A stretch of DNA of 64,000 bases from Bacillus sp. PAMC26568 (GCF_014235785.1 NZ_CP060137.1:2356001-2420000), one strand, 5' to 3'. Shown: positions 8,387-16,634, counted from the stretch's first letter. Notes: generated by a model not told the origin, from the sequence alone. Numbers and translations are program-made.

Positions 8387-9478
8387 ATGGTCGGAAAAGT
8401 GCTTCATTATTATGCAGGGGGAAATACAGCCAAAGGGTATTTTAGCCTTTATGAATCTGCAGTCAAGGATTTGAATCGTGTGTTTTTGCTTCAAGGAGGG
8501 TTACGATCAGATAAATCTGCATTCATGCATACATTAGGGGAAACATTAAGAAAAGAAGGACATTCTATTGAATATTTACATTGTGCATCTAACAATGAGT
8601 GGATAGAAGGGGTAATCTTCCCTGGTGCCGGTGTTGGTATTATTGACGATACAGTGCCAGAAATTCGCAAATATACAGCAAGTGAAAACCTGCAAATAAT
8701 CGTTCTTGAAAATCAAAGGATCACTGAATATTCTTCTGAACATAATGATGAAACCCAAAGGCTTAAAAAAGACATTTCTTCAAAATTTCAAAAAGCATAT
8801 ACATCTTTTGCTGAATCGCTTAAAGCACATGATGATATTGAAGATATCTATATTGCAAACATGAGTTTTGCTAAAGCCAATGAATTGACAAATGAACTGA
8901 TTGATCTTTTTTTTGGAGAGGAAACAGCTGAAAAAACTTCAAATGTAAAACATCGTTTTCTAGGTGCTGCTACTCCAAAAGGCGCAGTTGACTATATTCA
9001 AAATTTAACTGAGGATATCGGGAAACGTTATTTTATTAAAGGCAGAGCAGGCTCAGGGAAATCAACCATGCTGAGGAAGATTGCAGCTGCTGGAGAAGAA
9101 AAGGGATACGATGTTGAGATTTACCATTGTGGATTTGATCCAAACAGTTTAGACATGGTCATCCTTCGGGAGAAAGGCATAGCAATATTTGATAGTACAG
9201 CCCCACATGAATATGACCCTGAACGTGAAACAGATGAAATTATTGATATGTATGAAACCTGCATAATACCTGGTACCGATGAAAAATTTGCTGCAGATGT
9301 CGAAAGAACAACTAAAGCCTATAAAGATAAAATGAATGAAGCAATCTCTTATTTGGCGGAAGCAAAAGATATGATTGATCAGCTTGAAGATCTTAAAGGT
9401 ATTAGAAATTCTGCTGTATCTGATAATCTTTATGACATCCTGACAGAAGAAATAAAACTGATCGTGAAACAAAAATAG
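8387..9478 (+). CDS. P-loop ATPase of the PRK06851 type, two NTPase halves
   Basis: A 363-residue protein made of two similar P-loop halves. The second has an intact Walker A GRAGSGKST (about residues 221-229). The first has a degenerate copy, GGLRSDKSA (about 37-45), where the usual GxxGxGK is lost. Each half continues with a matching pattern (IEYLHCASNN / VEIYHCGFDP, and VGIIDDTVPE / IAIFDSTAPHEYDP), which argues for an internal duplication. The C-terminus is helical (KAYKDKMNEAISYLAEAKD). The family is conserved in Bacillus and its role is unknown. GGGAGAGGGTG precedes the ATG. It is monocistronic and ends with a terminator. Confidence 0.8.
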   Translation: MVGKVLHYYAGGNTAKGYFSLYESAVKDLNRVFLLQGGLRSDKSAFMHTLGETLRKEGHSIEYLHCASNNEWIEGVIFPGAGVGIIDDTVPEIRKYTASENLQIIVLENQRITEYSSEHNDETQRLKKDISSKFQKAYTSFAESLKAHDDIEDIYIANMSFAKANELTNELIDLFFGEETAEKTSNVKHRFLGAATPKGAVDYIQNLTEDIGKRYFIKGRAGSGKSTMLRKIAAAGEEKGYDVEIYHCGFDPNSLDMVILREKGIAIFDSTAPHEYDPERETDEIIDMYETCIIPGTDEKFAADVERTTKAYKDKMNEAISYLAEAKDMIDQLEDLKGIRNSAVSDNLYDILTEEIKLIVKQK

Positions 9479-9492
9479 TAATACAATTGAGG

Positions 9493-9524
9493 TAGAGCTA
9501 AACGAACATTTAGCTCTATTTTTT
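9493..9524 (+). terminator. rho-independent terminator
   Basis: TAGAGCTAAA pairs perfectly with TTTAGCTCTA, loop of six, then six T. It ends the P-loop gene and overlaps the end of the convergent gene. Confidence 0.85.
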
Positions 9525-9882
9525 ATATGGTTAGTTTAAAAAATCGAATGGGTGATTTCAGTTTATTGTGATCACGATATGACCTGTAAGAAACAATATG
9601 ATGGTCTAAAGTAAGGACATCCAACTGTAAAATGTCGGAATCCTTAGTTTCCAGTTTGTAATGAACATCGCCTTGGTCTAGCGAATAAAACGAATAAGCA
9701 AATCCTAAGAGGTTCTTAGTGCTTTTTTTTGTATCAGGATGGTATTGGATATATGCAGCTAATTGTTCAATTGTAGCCGTAGGAGTTCCTGTAAGAGAAT
9801 AGATTCGTTCTTTTACATATGCAGAAGCCTGGATAAAATTCATTTTTGCTTTATTTAACATATTTATTAAATGTATTTCCAT
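9523..9882 (-). CDS. hypothetical protein
   Basis: A 119-residue protein I do not recognise. GGGAGG lies seven bases before the ATG. The first 65 residues are helical (MLNKAKMNFIQASAYVKERI, then a TATIEQLAAYIQYHP helix). The rest alternates short strands rich in His and Asp. No signal peptide, membrane segment or cysteine pairs. It is convergent with the P-loop gene and upstream of nothing obvious, so it is probably monocistronic. Confidence 0.6.
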   Translation of the reverse strand: MEIHLINMLNKAKMNFIQASAYVKERIYSLTGTPTATIEQLAAYIQYHPDTKKSTKNLLGFAYSFYSLDQGDVHYKLETKDSDILQLDVLTLDHHIVSYRSYRDHNKLKSPIRFFKLTI

Positions 9883-9952
9883 ATTGGTCCTCCCTCATTT
9901 CAGTCGGGGGAATCCTTTATGGTATTTTTCCCCCGGTATAATAAACTAAAAA

Positions 9953-10135
9953 TTATTGTTGATTTTCCGGCTGCCCAGAATTTTGATTGTTTCCGCTTTG
10001 ATTGCTCATATTCATCCCAGTTAATTGCGGCATCATATTCTGAAGCTGTCCGCCGCGGCCTGTCATCATACTATAAGCAGCCGCACCAATGCCAATTGAA
10101 GCAACAATAGGAAGTAATTGAATATTATTTTTCAT
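9953..10135 (-). CDS. small membrane-anchored protein, Gln/Asn-rich tail
   Basis: A 60-residue protein with one N-terminal hydrophobic segment (LLPIVASIGIGAAAYSMMTG) and a polar tail dominated by Asn, Gln, Ser and Gly. GGTGATC precedes the ATG. Small Bacillus proteins of this kind (YrzQ/DUF3918-like N-terminus) are common and uncharacterised. The tail composition explains the shadow frames on the other strand. Confidence 0.6.
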   Translation of the reverse strand: MKNNIQLLPIVASIGIGAAAYSMMTGRGGQLQNMMPQLTGMNMSNQSGNNQNSGQPENQQ

Positions 10136-10308
10136 TTCAAGATCACCTGTTTCTAAAATTTATTTCCTGAGAACAGTTATAGCTTCTGTTTATTTTGTGT
10201 TTCTAAAGCTAACAATTCCTTCCTGAAATGTATTTCTTGAAATAATTATGAATCTATTTTAAAATTTGGTAATATTTAAATTTTTTCGGGGATTGTGGGG
10301 AGCCATAA

Positions 10309-10776
10309 ATGACAGTTAATCGTGTTCGTGAATATGTAAAAAAATTTGACAGCTCTTTGGAACCAATTGAATTTGAAGAAAAAACGAACACCGTCGAAGA
10401 AGCTGCAAGAGCACTTGGTGTTGAGAGTGCACAAATTGCAAAATCGATTCTTTTTAAAGTGAATGACAATTTTGGATTATTCGTTACCGCCGGTGATGTC
10501 CGTATGAATCAAAAGCAAGTTAAATTTCTTCTTGGTCCTGGAAAACCGAAGCTTGCAGCACCTGACGAGGTGGAACTTATAACAGGCTATAAAATCGGTG
10601 GAGTTTGTCCTTTTGCTTTAAACAAAGAAGTCCCAATTTATTTAGATAGATCGATGAACCGCTTTGATACTGTCTATACAGCTGCCGGAACAGCTCATTC
10701 AGCATTGCCTATAACTTTTGATAAACTGGCAGCCATTACAAAAGGAAAGGTGATAAATACACAGCTCTCTGAATAA
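10309..10776 (+). CDS. ywhH: YbaK/EbsC-type aminoacyl-tRNA deacylase, YwhH-like
   Basis: A 155-residue single-domain protein of the YbaK/ProX family, trans-editing enzymes that hydrolyse mischarged tRNA (often Cys-tRNA-Pro). Visible are the helix TVEEAARALGVESAQIAKSILFK with the conserved lysine at its end, LFVTAGDVRMNQKQVK, and the glycine-rich IGGVCPFAL loop that forms the active-site pocket. It ends with the usual TAAGTAHSALPIT. Length fits the family. The next gene starts 31 bases later with its own Shine-Dalgarno, so the two are likely co-transcribed. Confidence 0.88.
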   Translation: MTVNRVREYVKKFDSSLEPIEFEEKTNTVEEAARALGVESAQIAKSILFKVNDNFGLFVTAGDVRMNQKQVKFLLGPGKPKLAAPDEVELITGYKIGGVCPFALNKEVPIYLDRSMNRFDTVYTAAGTAHSALPITFDKLAAITKGKVINTQLSE

Positions 10777-10807
10777 CTTCAGCAAATAAAAAACTTGGGA
10801 GACACAC

Positions 10808-11716
10808 ATGAAGAGATGGGGAATTGAACTCTTATTGGTGGCTGTGGTAACAGTCTGGGGAATTAATTATACAATTGGCAAGTATGGTGTTGCTGAACTG
10901 ACATCCATTGATTTTACAGCGATGCGTATGGTAATCGCTGCGCCAATCTTACTTTTAATTACATACTGGATCGAACGATCACTCAAAATCGATCGGAAAG
11001 ACTTCATGCGACTAACGCTTACAGCCATGGTAGGCATCACGCTTTATCAAACATTGTTTATGGAAATGATAAAATATATTTCTGCAGCAAATGCATCTTT
11101 AATCATTTCAGTATCACCTATTTTCACAACAATATTTGCTTTATTGTTTAGACAAGAAAAATTCTCTTTTCAAAAATTAATCGGGTCATTTACTGCTTTT
11201 ATTGGGGCTGCACTCGTTCTCCTTGCAGGTGATCATACAGGTCAATCTCAGCAAATCATAGTTGGCAGTATTATTGGTGTATTGACATCGATGTGCTGGG
11301 GATTGTATCCGATTTTAGCAAAACCGCTTATAAAGAAATATACTCCGCTGAGAGTTACGGCATGGTCTGCTGTGATTGGAGCTTTGCCCCTCGTTGTTTT
11401 AAGCGGAACAGATGTGTTTTTTACAGCTTTTACGCTCCAGCCAGTAACATGGTTTTCTTTGCTTTATTCAGTGTTTTTTGTTACAGTATTTGGTCTTGTT
11501 GTGTGGTATATTGGCATTCAAAAAATTGGTTCAACAAATACGATGGTTTATATGTATTTAACACCGTTAACTGCCGTGATCTTTGCTGCTATATGGATTG
11601 ATGAACATATTTATCTTCAGCAGATTGTTGGGGGTTTCATTATTTTTATCGGTTTATGGATCGTTAAATATCAGAAAAAAAGAATCGCTGCCCCTGAACC
11701 GAATTTCAAGAACTGA
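10808..11716 (+). CDS. EamA family drug/metabolite transporter
   Basis: A 302-residue inner membrane protein with ten hydrophobic segments in two repeats of five, the EamA (DMT) arrangement. The N-terminal WGINYTIGKYG and the end of repeat one, SFTAFIGAALVLLAG, match its counterpart GGFIIFIGLWIVKY at the end of repeat two. GGGAGA precedes the ATG. Substrate unknown; relatives export amino acids or other metabolites. It lies just downstream of the ywhH-like gene and ends in a strong terminator. Confidence 0.88.
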   Translation: MKRWGIELLLVAVVTVWGINYTIGKYGVAELTSIDFTAMRMVIAAPILLLITYWIERSLKIDRKDFMRLTLTAMVGITLYQTLFMEMIKYISAANASLIISVSPIFTTIFALLFRQEKFSFQKLIGSFTAFIGAALVLLAGDHTGQSQQIIVGSIIGVLTSMCWGLYPILAKPLIKKYTPLRVTAWSAVIGALPLVVLSGTDVFFTAFTLQPVTWFSLLYSVFFVTVFGLVVWYIGIQKIGSTNTMVYMYLTPLTAVIFAAIWIDEHIYLQQIVGGFIIFIGLWIVKYQKKRIAAPEPNFKN

Positions 11717-11718
11717 TT

Positions 11719-11752
11719 AAAGCCTCTCTTGTTATGATAAGAGAGGCTTTTT
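11719..11752 (+). terminator. rho-independent terminator
   Basis: A perfect 12-base stem AAAGCCTCTCTT / AAGAGAGGCTTT with an eight-base loop, followed by TT. It overlaps nothing and ends the EamA gene. Confidence 0.88.
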
Positions 11753-11852
11753 AAGTTGATGTTTTAGATGCCTGAACCCTTTTGGCTAACCAATACGAAT
11801 CCCTGCATTACAAACAGAAATAATGATTGCCCGTGAAAGGCATAATCAGCAT

Positions 11853-11996
11853 CTAAATTTTTGTATTGGATTTTTTCGCTCTATTCTCAAGCTCACTTTT
11901 TGGTTCAGATGAAAACTCAGTATCTTTTCCCTGTCCTTGAGGATTCACACTTGGTGCTGCTTTCCCACGATTTGATCCTGTAAATTTACTGCTCAT
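11853..11996 (-). CDS. sspL: small acid-soluble spore protein L
   Basis: A 47-residue basic protein that matches B. subtilis SspL in its TP-like middle (SVNPQGQGKDT) and its C-terminal signature PKSELENRAKKSNTK. SspL is a minor spore-core protein made in the forespore under sigma G. GGAGGTGA precedes the ATG by seven bases. A CATAATA sequence at 12015-12021 (minus strand) would fit a sigma G -10 element, but I see no -35 at the proper distance. It is direct evidence that the organism sporulates. Confidence 0.88.
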   Translation of the reverse strand: MSSKFTGSNRGKAAPSVNPQGQGKDTEFSSEPKSELENRAKKSNTKI

Positions 11997-12109
11997 TCCA
12001 TTCACCTCCATCCTTATTATGTCCTGTAATCTTTTGTTTAATATCCACCCTCAAAAACCTGTTCTTAAAAACGAATATTCTAATACTAATCCGCTTTGGG
12101 GGGATCAAT

Positions 12110-12271
12110 GTGAAACACCCAATATCAAACGAAGAGCTGGCTTTCTTGCTTGAAACTGCAAAAAAATCCGGTATGTCAAAAAAAGACTTCAAAGCGTTTA
12201 TTCGAACCAAGATACTTGAAAAAGAAATAAAAACACATTTGAATAATAAAATTAAATCCTTGCTCAAATGA
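12110..12271 (+). CDS. micro-protein resembling the SinI anti-repressor
   Basis: A 53-residue protein starting at GTG, with a G-run (TTTGGGGGG) six bases upstream. Residues 7-32 (EELAFLLETAKKSGMSKKD then FKAFI) have the size, spacing and amphipathic pattern of the SinI dimerisation helix-turn-helix. In SinI the equivalent part is a WVELMVEAKEANISPEEIRKYL-type segment. SinI binds and inactivates the biofilm repressor SinR. No sinR-like gene is adjacent, so a free-standing anti-repressor is inferred. A short DNA-binding or unrelated protein remains possible. Confidence 0.5.
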   Translation: MKHPISNEELAFLLETAKKSGMSKKDFKAFIRTKILEKEIKTHLNNKIKSLLK

Positions 12272-12286
12272 GTCAGGATTTTTTCT
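12254..12286 (+). terminator. terminator overlapping the SinI-like stop codon
   Basis: AAATCCT pairs with AGGATTT and an inner CTCA/TGAG closes the loop, followed by TTTTC. The stem includes the last codons of the SinI-like gene. Confidence 0.7.
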
Positions 12287-12382
12287 TTTTATAGCCTAAT
12301 TGAAAATGGAATTAGAGCACGCAGAAAACACCCACACATAGACTATAATGATCGTACTGAAAGGGAAGAAAGGAGGAAAAGC

Positions 12383-13156
12383 GTGTCCGAAAATTTCAAT
12401 TCAAAAGCTTACATCACGATTCCAGTTGAAATGAATTCTTCTAACCAAACATTTCTTCGCGTTAACTACATGCAAGAATTCATAAAGAACCAGCAGTTTG
12501 TAAATACTGAACTTTCAAATGCAGCTATGAACGTAAACAATGTGCTTCAGGAATCCAGATCTGAGCAAACACAGCAATTTAATTCTATTTATAAGCAATT
12601 GGAAAAACAGGAAGCTGTGACAACACCTCTGCTGACAAATATAGAAACACAGCAGACTTTTTCAAAAATGATGAGTGAGCGTTTAACAGCTTTAGAAAAA
12701 TTAAACACTGACGTTTTGAAGAAAATACAGAATGAAGATCACATCAGCCAGGCGATTATCGATCAGCTAACATTGCAGGATCAATCCATAAGAGATCTTG
12801 CTGGCAGATTTAAAAGTTACGAAGGATTGCAGGAAACAATGGCAGGTCAGCTTGATTTGCACGTTGAACTGGAAGAACAAATTAATGAAAAGCTTCAAAT
12901 GCAGGAAGTATTTCATCAAAGCCTGATGGAGAGAATCAGTCATCAAGAAGCTTTAACAGAAAAGGTCTCGAGAGATTTGGACCATTTGAAAACCGTAGTT
13001 TTTGAGAGAGTTTCCTATCTTGCTGAAAAAGCGGAAGACCATTTCAAATATATGAAAGATTATATTTTCAATCTAATATCAAAGGGCGGATCATATAAAG
13101 AGTATTCGATTACCAAATCTAAAAGAGAAAAAGAACAATCCCTTGATACAAAGTGA
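12383..13156 (+). CDS. coiled-coil hypothetical protein
   Basis: A 257-residue protein, GTG start behind AGGAGGAAA. It has no signal peptide or membrane segment. From about residue 50 to 225 it is rich in Gln, Glu, Leu and Met with heptad-like spacing, including repeated 'QE..HQ..MER' and 'L.LQ.E..EQI' patterns, so a long parallel coiled coil is likely. The N-terminus (SKAYITIPVEMNSSNQTF) is distinct and may be the binding end. I do not recognise the family. It is monocistronic with its own terminator. An adhesin-like or cytoskeletal role would be guesswork. Confidence 0.65.
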   Translation: MSENFNSKAYITIPVEMNSSNQTFLRVNYMQEFIKNQQFVNTELSNAAMNVNNVLQESRSEQTQQFNSIYKQLEKQEAVTTPLLTNIETQQTFSKMMSERLTALEKLNTDVLKKIQNEDHISQAIIDQLTLQDQSIRDLAGRFKSYEGLQETMAGQLDLHVELEEQINEKLQMQEVFHQSLMERISHQEALTEKVSRDLDHLKTVVFERVSYLAEKAEDHFKYMKDYIFNLISKGGSYKEYSITKSKREKEQSLDTK

Positions 13157-13161
13157 ACGAC

Positions 13162-13190
13162 AAAAACCAACGAAAATCGTTGGTTTTTGA
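13162..13190 (+). terminator. rho-independent terminator
   Basis: AAAAACCAACG pairs perfectly with CGTTGGTTTTT across a short AT loop. It lies between convergent genes and can serve both. Confidence 0.85.
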
Positions 13191-13217
13191 TTTAGGTATG
13201 AAAAAAATCCATGATTG

Positions 13218-13517
13218 TTACCTATTGCTTTTTGAAATCTCTTCAGTTACAACAAACGCAAGATCATCATTGCCGAAAAGGGATAATACACCAAGGAGGG
13301 TTTCATTTGAAATCTCTCCAGCCTCATCTTTAGGAACAGTTAATTCAATTGCTTGCTTTAATTCATGATTAGCTGATTGATCAGGGTATGCCCGTATGTA
13401 GAGCTCAGCCGGATTAAGGTCGTGATTGATGCACCATTGCGCAAAGACAAGGATCATCATTTGCTCGTCCCGCTGATAATTGCGGATGATTTGCTCTTGT
13501 GTTTCTTTTGAATTCAT
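13218..13517 (-). CDS. yxiS: YxiS-like small protein
   Basis: A 99-residue acidic protein recognised from the opening MNSKETQEQIIRNYQRDEQM and the later LFGNDDLAFVVTEEI, which resemble B. subtilis YxiS (function unknown). The start is the ATG at 13517, with AAGGAGC seven bases upstream. The longer upstream frame is rejected because it reads through the promoter region and an AT-rich hairpin. On the minus strand TATGAT (13556-13561) is a good -10. The core FAQWCINHDLNPAELYIRAYPD is helical. Likely monocistronic. Confidence 0.75.
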   Translation of the reverse strand: MNSKETQEQIIRNYQRDEQMMILVFAQWCINHDLNPAELYIRAYPDQSANHELKQAIELTVPKDEAGEISNETLLGVLSLFGNDDLAFVVTEEISKSNR

Positions 13518-13566
13518 GAGTAAAAGCTCCTTACTATGTATCGTTTCTATACCTATCATAGCATAT

Positions 13567-13615
13567 GAAAAGAAGAAGAGGGTGAGTGCTATTGATCCTC
13601 TTCTTTTCTTTTTTA
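13567..13615 (+). terminator. hairpin with T-run upstream of the YxiS-like gene
   Basis: AAAAGAAGAAGAGG pairs with CCTCTTCTTTTC followed by TTTTTT. It reads as a plus-strand terminator although no plus-strand gene precedes it. It may insulate the region or come from a lost gene. Confidence 0.5.
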
Positions 13616-13776
13616 TAATAGTAAAACGGATATGGAAAAAAGAATGGAAATATTGGAACTTATTCTTAAAAAATATAGGGAATTCATTTAGAACATTTGT
13701 AACATAAGGATAAGACCTCAGAATATAATTATTAAAGTGTCTGCTGCACAGATCTTTCATTAAGGAGGTCTTTATA

Positions 13777-14340
13777 TTGAAGTTAAGTGATAGGATACAA
13801 TCAATTCTTGGCAGCGTGAAATCTCCGTCAAAAACGGACTTATTTAAAGCTTTAGAAAAACTAAATATACAGCTTGAAGAACTTAAAACCATACTGAAAA
13901 CAGATCACGAAAAACCATATTACCGTAAACTTCTTTACAAGGATGAAAAGCTTGAGCTGCTTGTCATGAATTGGTCTGATCTCGAATGTGTTCCACATGA
14001 TCATGGAAAGTCATATGGCTGGATCCAAGTTATAAACGGAACTTCGCAAAATACAATTTATGAGGTAAAAGAAAATATACTGCCATCAGAATTATTTACG
14101 GAACATCAAGAAAAAGGAAAGATGTTTTTTGCACCTAAAAAAGGCGTGCATAAAATGTCAGACAGCGGAGGAACTAACTTAGTAACTCTACACCTCTATT
14201 CTCCTCCAATCACTGGAATGAGGGTATATGACTTGGATAAATGTGCAGCATGCATTGTATCTGATGATTGCGGGGCATGGTGGCCTGATGCGCTTCATCA
14301 AAAGGTTAAGGAAATAAAATTGAAAAAAGCTGCGGAATAA
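13777..14340 (+). CDS. cysteine dioxygenase
   Basis: A 187-residue cupin that oxidises L-cysteine to cysteine sulfinate with Fe(II) and O2. The iron ligands are visible as H74 and H76 in VPHDHGKSYGW and H125 in KKGVHKMSD. H139 in TLHLYSPP corresponds to the second-sphere histidine. The length and the closing CAACIVSDDC segment are bacterial-CDO-like (YubC/CdoA in B. subtilis is shorter). TTG start with AAGGAGGT at a good distance. The stop codon lies inside the terminator stem. The gene stands alone. Substrate could also be another thiol. Confidence 0.85.
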   Translation: MKLSDRIQSILGSVKSPSKTDLFKALEKLNIQLEELKTILKTDHEKPYYRKLLYKDEKLELLVMNWSDLECVPHDHGKSYGWIQVINGTSQNTIYEVKENILPSELFTEHQEKGKMFFAPKKGVHKMSDSGGTNLVTLHLYSPPITGMRVYDLDKCAACIVSDDCGAWWPDALHQKVKEIKLKKAAE

Positions 14341-14355
14341 TTCTGCAGCTTTTTA
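14323..14355 (+). terminator. terminator overlapping the cysteine dioxygenase stop
   Basis: AAAAAGCTGCGGAA pairs with TTCTGCAGCTTTTT, one bulge. The TAA stop forms the loop. Confidence 0.85.
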
Positions 14356-14402
14356 TTATGCCATGCATGAAATTGGATATAACTAGACAGAGGTGATCAC
14401 AA

Positions 14403-14720
14403 TTGAAACAGCGTTTCGGAATAGTAATCATATTTATGTCTGGTTTTTTCCTCTATGTTGCATGGTCAGGATTTGTAAAAAGTGAATTAACATTATTAAC
14501 TCATAAAGGCTATGTGGTTGGGAAGACTTATGAGAATGTAGTTGTTGATTCAGGAATGAATGTCATGTCACATTCTGTCCACCACATTAAATTATCATCA
14601 GGTTCACTCTTGCCAGTGTCAGCGTTTGTTTATGAAAGAATCCAAATGGGGGAGAATGTGTTATTAGCAGAAAAAAATAAGCATGTATACCTTATTGAGG
14701 AAAACAAATTAATCTATTGA
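14403..14720 (+). CDS. hypothetical membrane-anchored protein
   Basis: A 105-residue protein beginning at TTG with GAGGTGATC just upstream. One hydrophobic segment (FGIVIIFMSGFFLYVAWSGFV) anchors the N-terminus, with a beta-rich extracytoplasmic part of about 80 residues (GYVVGKTYENVVV, HHIKLSSGSLLPV, VYLIEENKLIY). The beta part resembles small barrel domains of DUF3592-like proteins, but I cannot name it. Short intergenic gaps on both sides. Confidence 0.6.
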   Translation: MKQRFGIVIIFMSGFFLYVAWSGFVKSELTLLTHKGYVVGKTYENVVVDSGMNVMSHSVHHIKLSSGSLLPVSAFVYERIQMGENVLLAEKNKHVYLIEENKLIY

Positions 14721-14840
14721 AGCCTCTTTTTAAAAGATATGGTAGCATTAGCAGATATACGTATGAGATAATACATAAGTTCATTTTTGATGTGAATCGT
14801 TAACCAAGAACAAGTCATATAAAACAGGAAGTGATATGTC

Positions 14841-15215
14841 ATGATTAAAATTGAAATACCAAGAGCAGATGTTGTTCTGACTAGAAACCCAGTAAAAGGA
14901 CAGCCAGTTGAAGCTCCTCTCAGCAGCGAATATGGATTTACGGATTACAACAGAATTCCCCGCGATAAAGGCGGAATTTTTATGTTTTACAATATTAATG
15001 ATGAGCTTTTGTTTGTAGGAAAAGCACGTAAACTAAGACAGCGCATTAAAAAACATTTTGAAGATAACGTGTCTGCCATCAAAGATCACCGCGATGAAGT
15101 GCATGAAATTGCAGTATGTATCGTTGAAAATGCAGTCGATCGTGAAATTTACGAGACTTACATTATTAATGAGCTTCAGGCTAAATATAATGTGGACAAA
15201 GTGTTTTATAAATAA
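14841..15215 (+). CDS. yurQ: GIY-YIG nuclease-domain protein, YurQ-like
   Basis: A 124-residue protein containing a compact GIY-YIG domain: GGIFMFYN replaces the canonical GIY, LLFVGKA the YIG, followed by the catalytic-loop LRQRIKKHF and the metal-binding Glu in DREIYETYIIN. UvrC uses such a domain for its 3' incision, and this stand-alone form resembles B. subtilis YurQ. The poor GIY match is typical of this group. AGGAAGTGAT precedes the ATG. A perfect terminator follows. Confidence 0.8.
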   Translation: MIKIEIPRADVVLTRNPVKGQPVEAPLSSEYGFTDYNRIPRDKGGIFMFYNINDELLFVGKARKLRQRIKKHFEDNVSAIKDHRDEVHEIAVCIVENAVDREIYETYIINELQAKYNVDKVFYK

Positions 15216-15242
15216 TGCGTTTTTAGAAGCTTTCTAACTTAG

Positions 15243-15271
15243 AACATGTGGCGCAGCCACATGTTTTTTTA
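15243..15271 (+). terminator. rho-independent terminator
   Basis: AACATGTGG pairs perfectly with CCACATGTT, then six T. It ends the GIY-YIG gene. Confidence 0.88.
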
Positions 15272-15361
15272 TTGTATAAATATTGAAAAAAATTGTGTTT
15301 AATTTCGAAAAGATACCTTATTATTTAAGAAGACGAAATATTAGTTAGGCGAAATACTTTT

Positions 15362-15690
15362 ATGAGCTAACTGGATTTACGACAAATATTTATTTGGCTG
15401 TAATAGGCTTTTTATTTAGACAGGCATTAATGAATGCAGGAAACCCTATTCAAATGTCATTAATGATGAACAAAGTGCCTGATGAAATGAAGGGCATTGC
15501 CAACCCATTAAGCCAAATGGCCTTTTCTTTCGGATGTGCTGCGATGGGTCCGCTTTCAACCTTTATTGTTGCAAAGTATGGGTCGTATTGGGGTTAAAAT
15601 CCTACATCTTTACTATAACTGGCTTCATTTACTTGGCTGGTGCTCTATTACTTTTTATTGGTGTTTAGAGAAAAAAAAGAGAGATTATAA
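15362..15690 (+). pseudogene. C-terminal remnant of an MFS transporter
   Basis: Translation gives about 110 residues of a major facilitator C-terminus: LAVIGFLFRQALMNAGNP, then KVPDEMKGIANPLSQMAFSF with the typical small-residue helix packing. The frame ends at 15597 and resumes in another frame as SYIFTITGFIYLAGALLLF, so at least one frameshift is present. About 300 N-terminal residues are missing. A short internal ATG could restart translation, but no sensible product would result. It sits in front of the DeoR gene and may be the relic of a substrate or drug transporter. Confidence 0.75.
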
Positions 15691-15777
15691 AAGAATCAAC
15701 GGCTGTGTAATGCAGGAAAAACAAACAGCGTATGGAATGATATAAGGATTATAGGCAACATAAGAAAGGAGCACCAC

Positions 15778-16536
15778 ATGCTGTCCATCGAACGACATGA
15801 GAAAATCTTAGAATATCTGGATAAATTAAAAGCGGTAAAGGTAGCAGATTTAAGTGATGCTTTTCACGTAACCGAAAAAACAATTCGAGCTGATTTGATA
15901 AGTCTGGAGCAAAAAGGGATGCTTAAACGCATTCATGGCGGAGCAGTTTCGCCTGGAGGCGGCAGCATTCTTCCCATTGCTGAAAGACAATCCAAATATG
16001 TGAATGAGAAAACTTCTATCGCAAAAAAAGCAATCGAGCTGCTTTCAGAAGAGGAAACCATTTTTCTTGATGGCGGAAGCACCATTCGTCAGCTGGCTGA
16101 AATGCTGGGTGATTTTAAAGTAACGGTTGTGACTAACGATGTGAAAATTGCGAATATCCTCATTTTCAAAGAAAAGGTCGATCTCATTATGCTGGGAGGT
16201 TATCAGATTGGAAATACTTCCTCGCTATATGGGCCATTGGCTTCCGATGCACTGCAGAAAATTCGAGTCAGTCATCTGTTTTTAGGGACAACCGGGATTG
16301 ATTGTAGACATGGATTAAGCGTATTTAATCGCCTTCAGGCCGATTATAAAAAGAGTATTATTAACGCTGCCAGCCGGATTACATTGCTTGCCGATCATAC
16401 AAAGTTTGGACAGAACGCATTAATAAAGTTTGCTGACCTATCAGATGTAGATCTCATCATTTCAGATATCAAGCTGAATCCTCATTTTATAAATGAAATA
16501 AAGGATCTTGATACTGATCTTATTTTAGCAGATTAA
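15778..16536 (+). CDS. DeoR/GlpR family transcriptional regulator
   Basis: A 252-residue repressor with the DeoR winged helix at the N-terminus (IERHEKILEYLDKLKAVKVADLSDAFHVTEKTI in pieces: helix-turn-helix at residues 21-40, TIRADLISLE recognition helix) and the RIHGGAV linker. The C-terminal sensor domain of the sugar-phosphate isomerase fold shows FLDGGSTIRQLAEML, VVTNDVKIANIL, MLGGYQ and DHTKFG, all family hallmarks. It precedes kduD, and the space between holds a promoter and a direct repeat, so it likely controls the uronate genes. The inducer would be a phosphorylated or keto sugar acid. Confidence 0.9.
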   Translation: MLSIERHEKILEYLDKLKAVKVADLSDAFHVTEKTIRADLISLEQKGMLKRIHGGAVSPGGGSILPIAERQSKYVNEKTSIAKKAIELLSEEETIFLDGGSTIRQLAEMLGDFKVTVVTNDVKIANILIFKEKVDLIMLGGYQIGNTSSLYGPLASDALQKIRVSHLFLGTTGIDCRHGLSVFNRLQADYKKSIINAASRITLLADHTKFGQNALIKFADLSDVDLIISDIKLNPHFINEIKDLDTDLILAD

Positions 16537-16541
16537 AAAAT

Positions 16542-16570
16542 GAAAGCAGCCATCATAGCTGTTTTTTTTT
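16542..16570 (+). terminator. rho-independent terminator of the DeoR gene
   Basis: GAAAGCAGC pairs with GCTGTTTT with one G-T wobble, followed by a run of ten T. It separates the regulator from kduD. Confidence 0.8.
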
Positions 16571-16605
16571 TACAAAAAAATAGTACTTAATTTTCAGATA
16601 ACTTA

Positions 16606-16634
16606 TTGTTGTGTATGTTTTTGTGTGATATTAT
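16606..16634 (+). promoter_or_regulatory. sigma A promoter of kduD-kduI
   Basis: TTGTTG (16606-16611) and TATTAT (16629-16634) are separated by 17 bases. This fits a vegetative promoter ahead of kduD. Confidence 0.65.

Noticed and set aside
9149-9472. Long minus-strand frame inside the P-loop gene
   Set aside because: Shadow of the plus-strand gene, rich in Phe/Ile/Cys with no ribosome binding site.
13525-13555. A further Ter-like ACTATGTA sequence
   Set aside because: Only eight bases match and the flanks do not fit; it lies in the 5' leader of the YxiS-like gene.
13518-13892. Upstream extension of the YxiS-like gene
   Set aside because: The extension runs through a promoter and hairpin region and overlaps the cysteine dioxygenase start; a good start with ribosome binding site exists at 13517.
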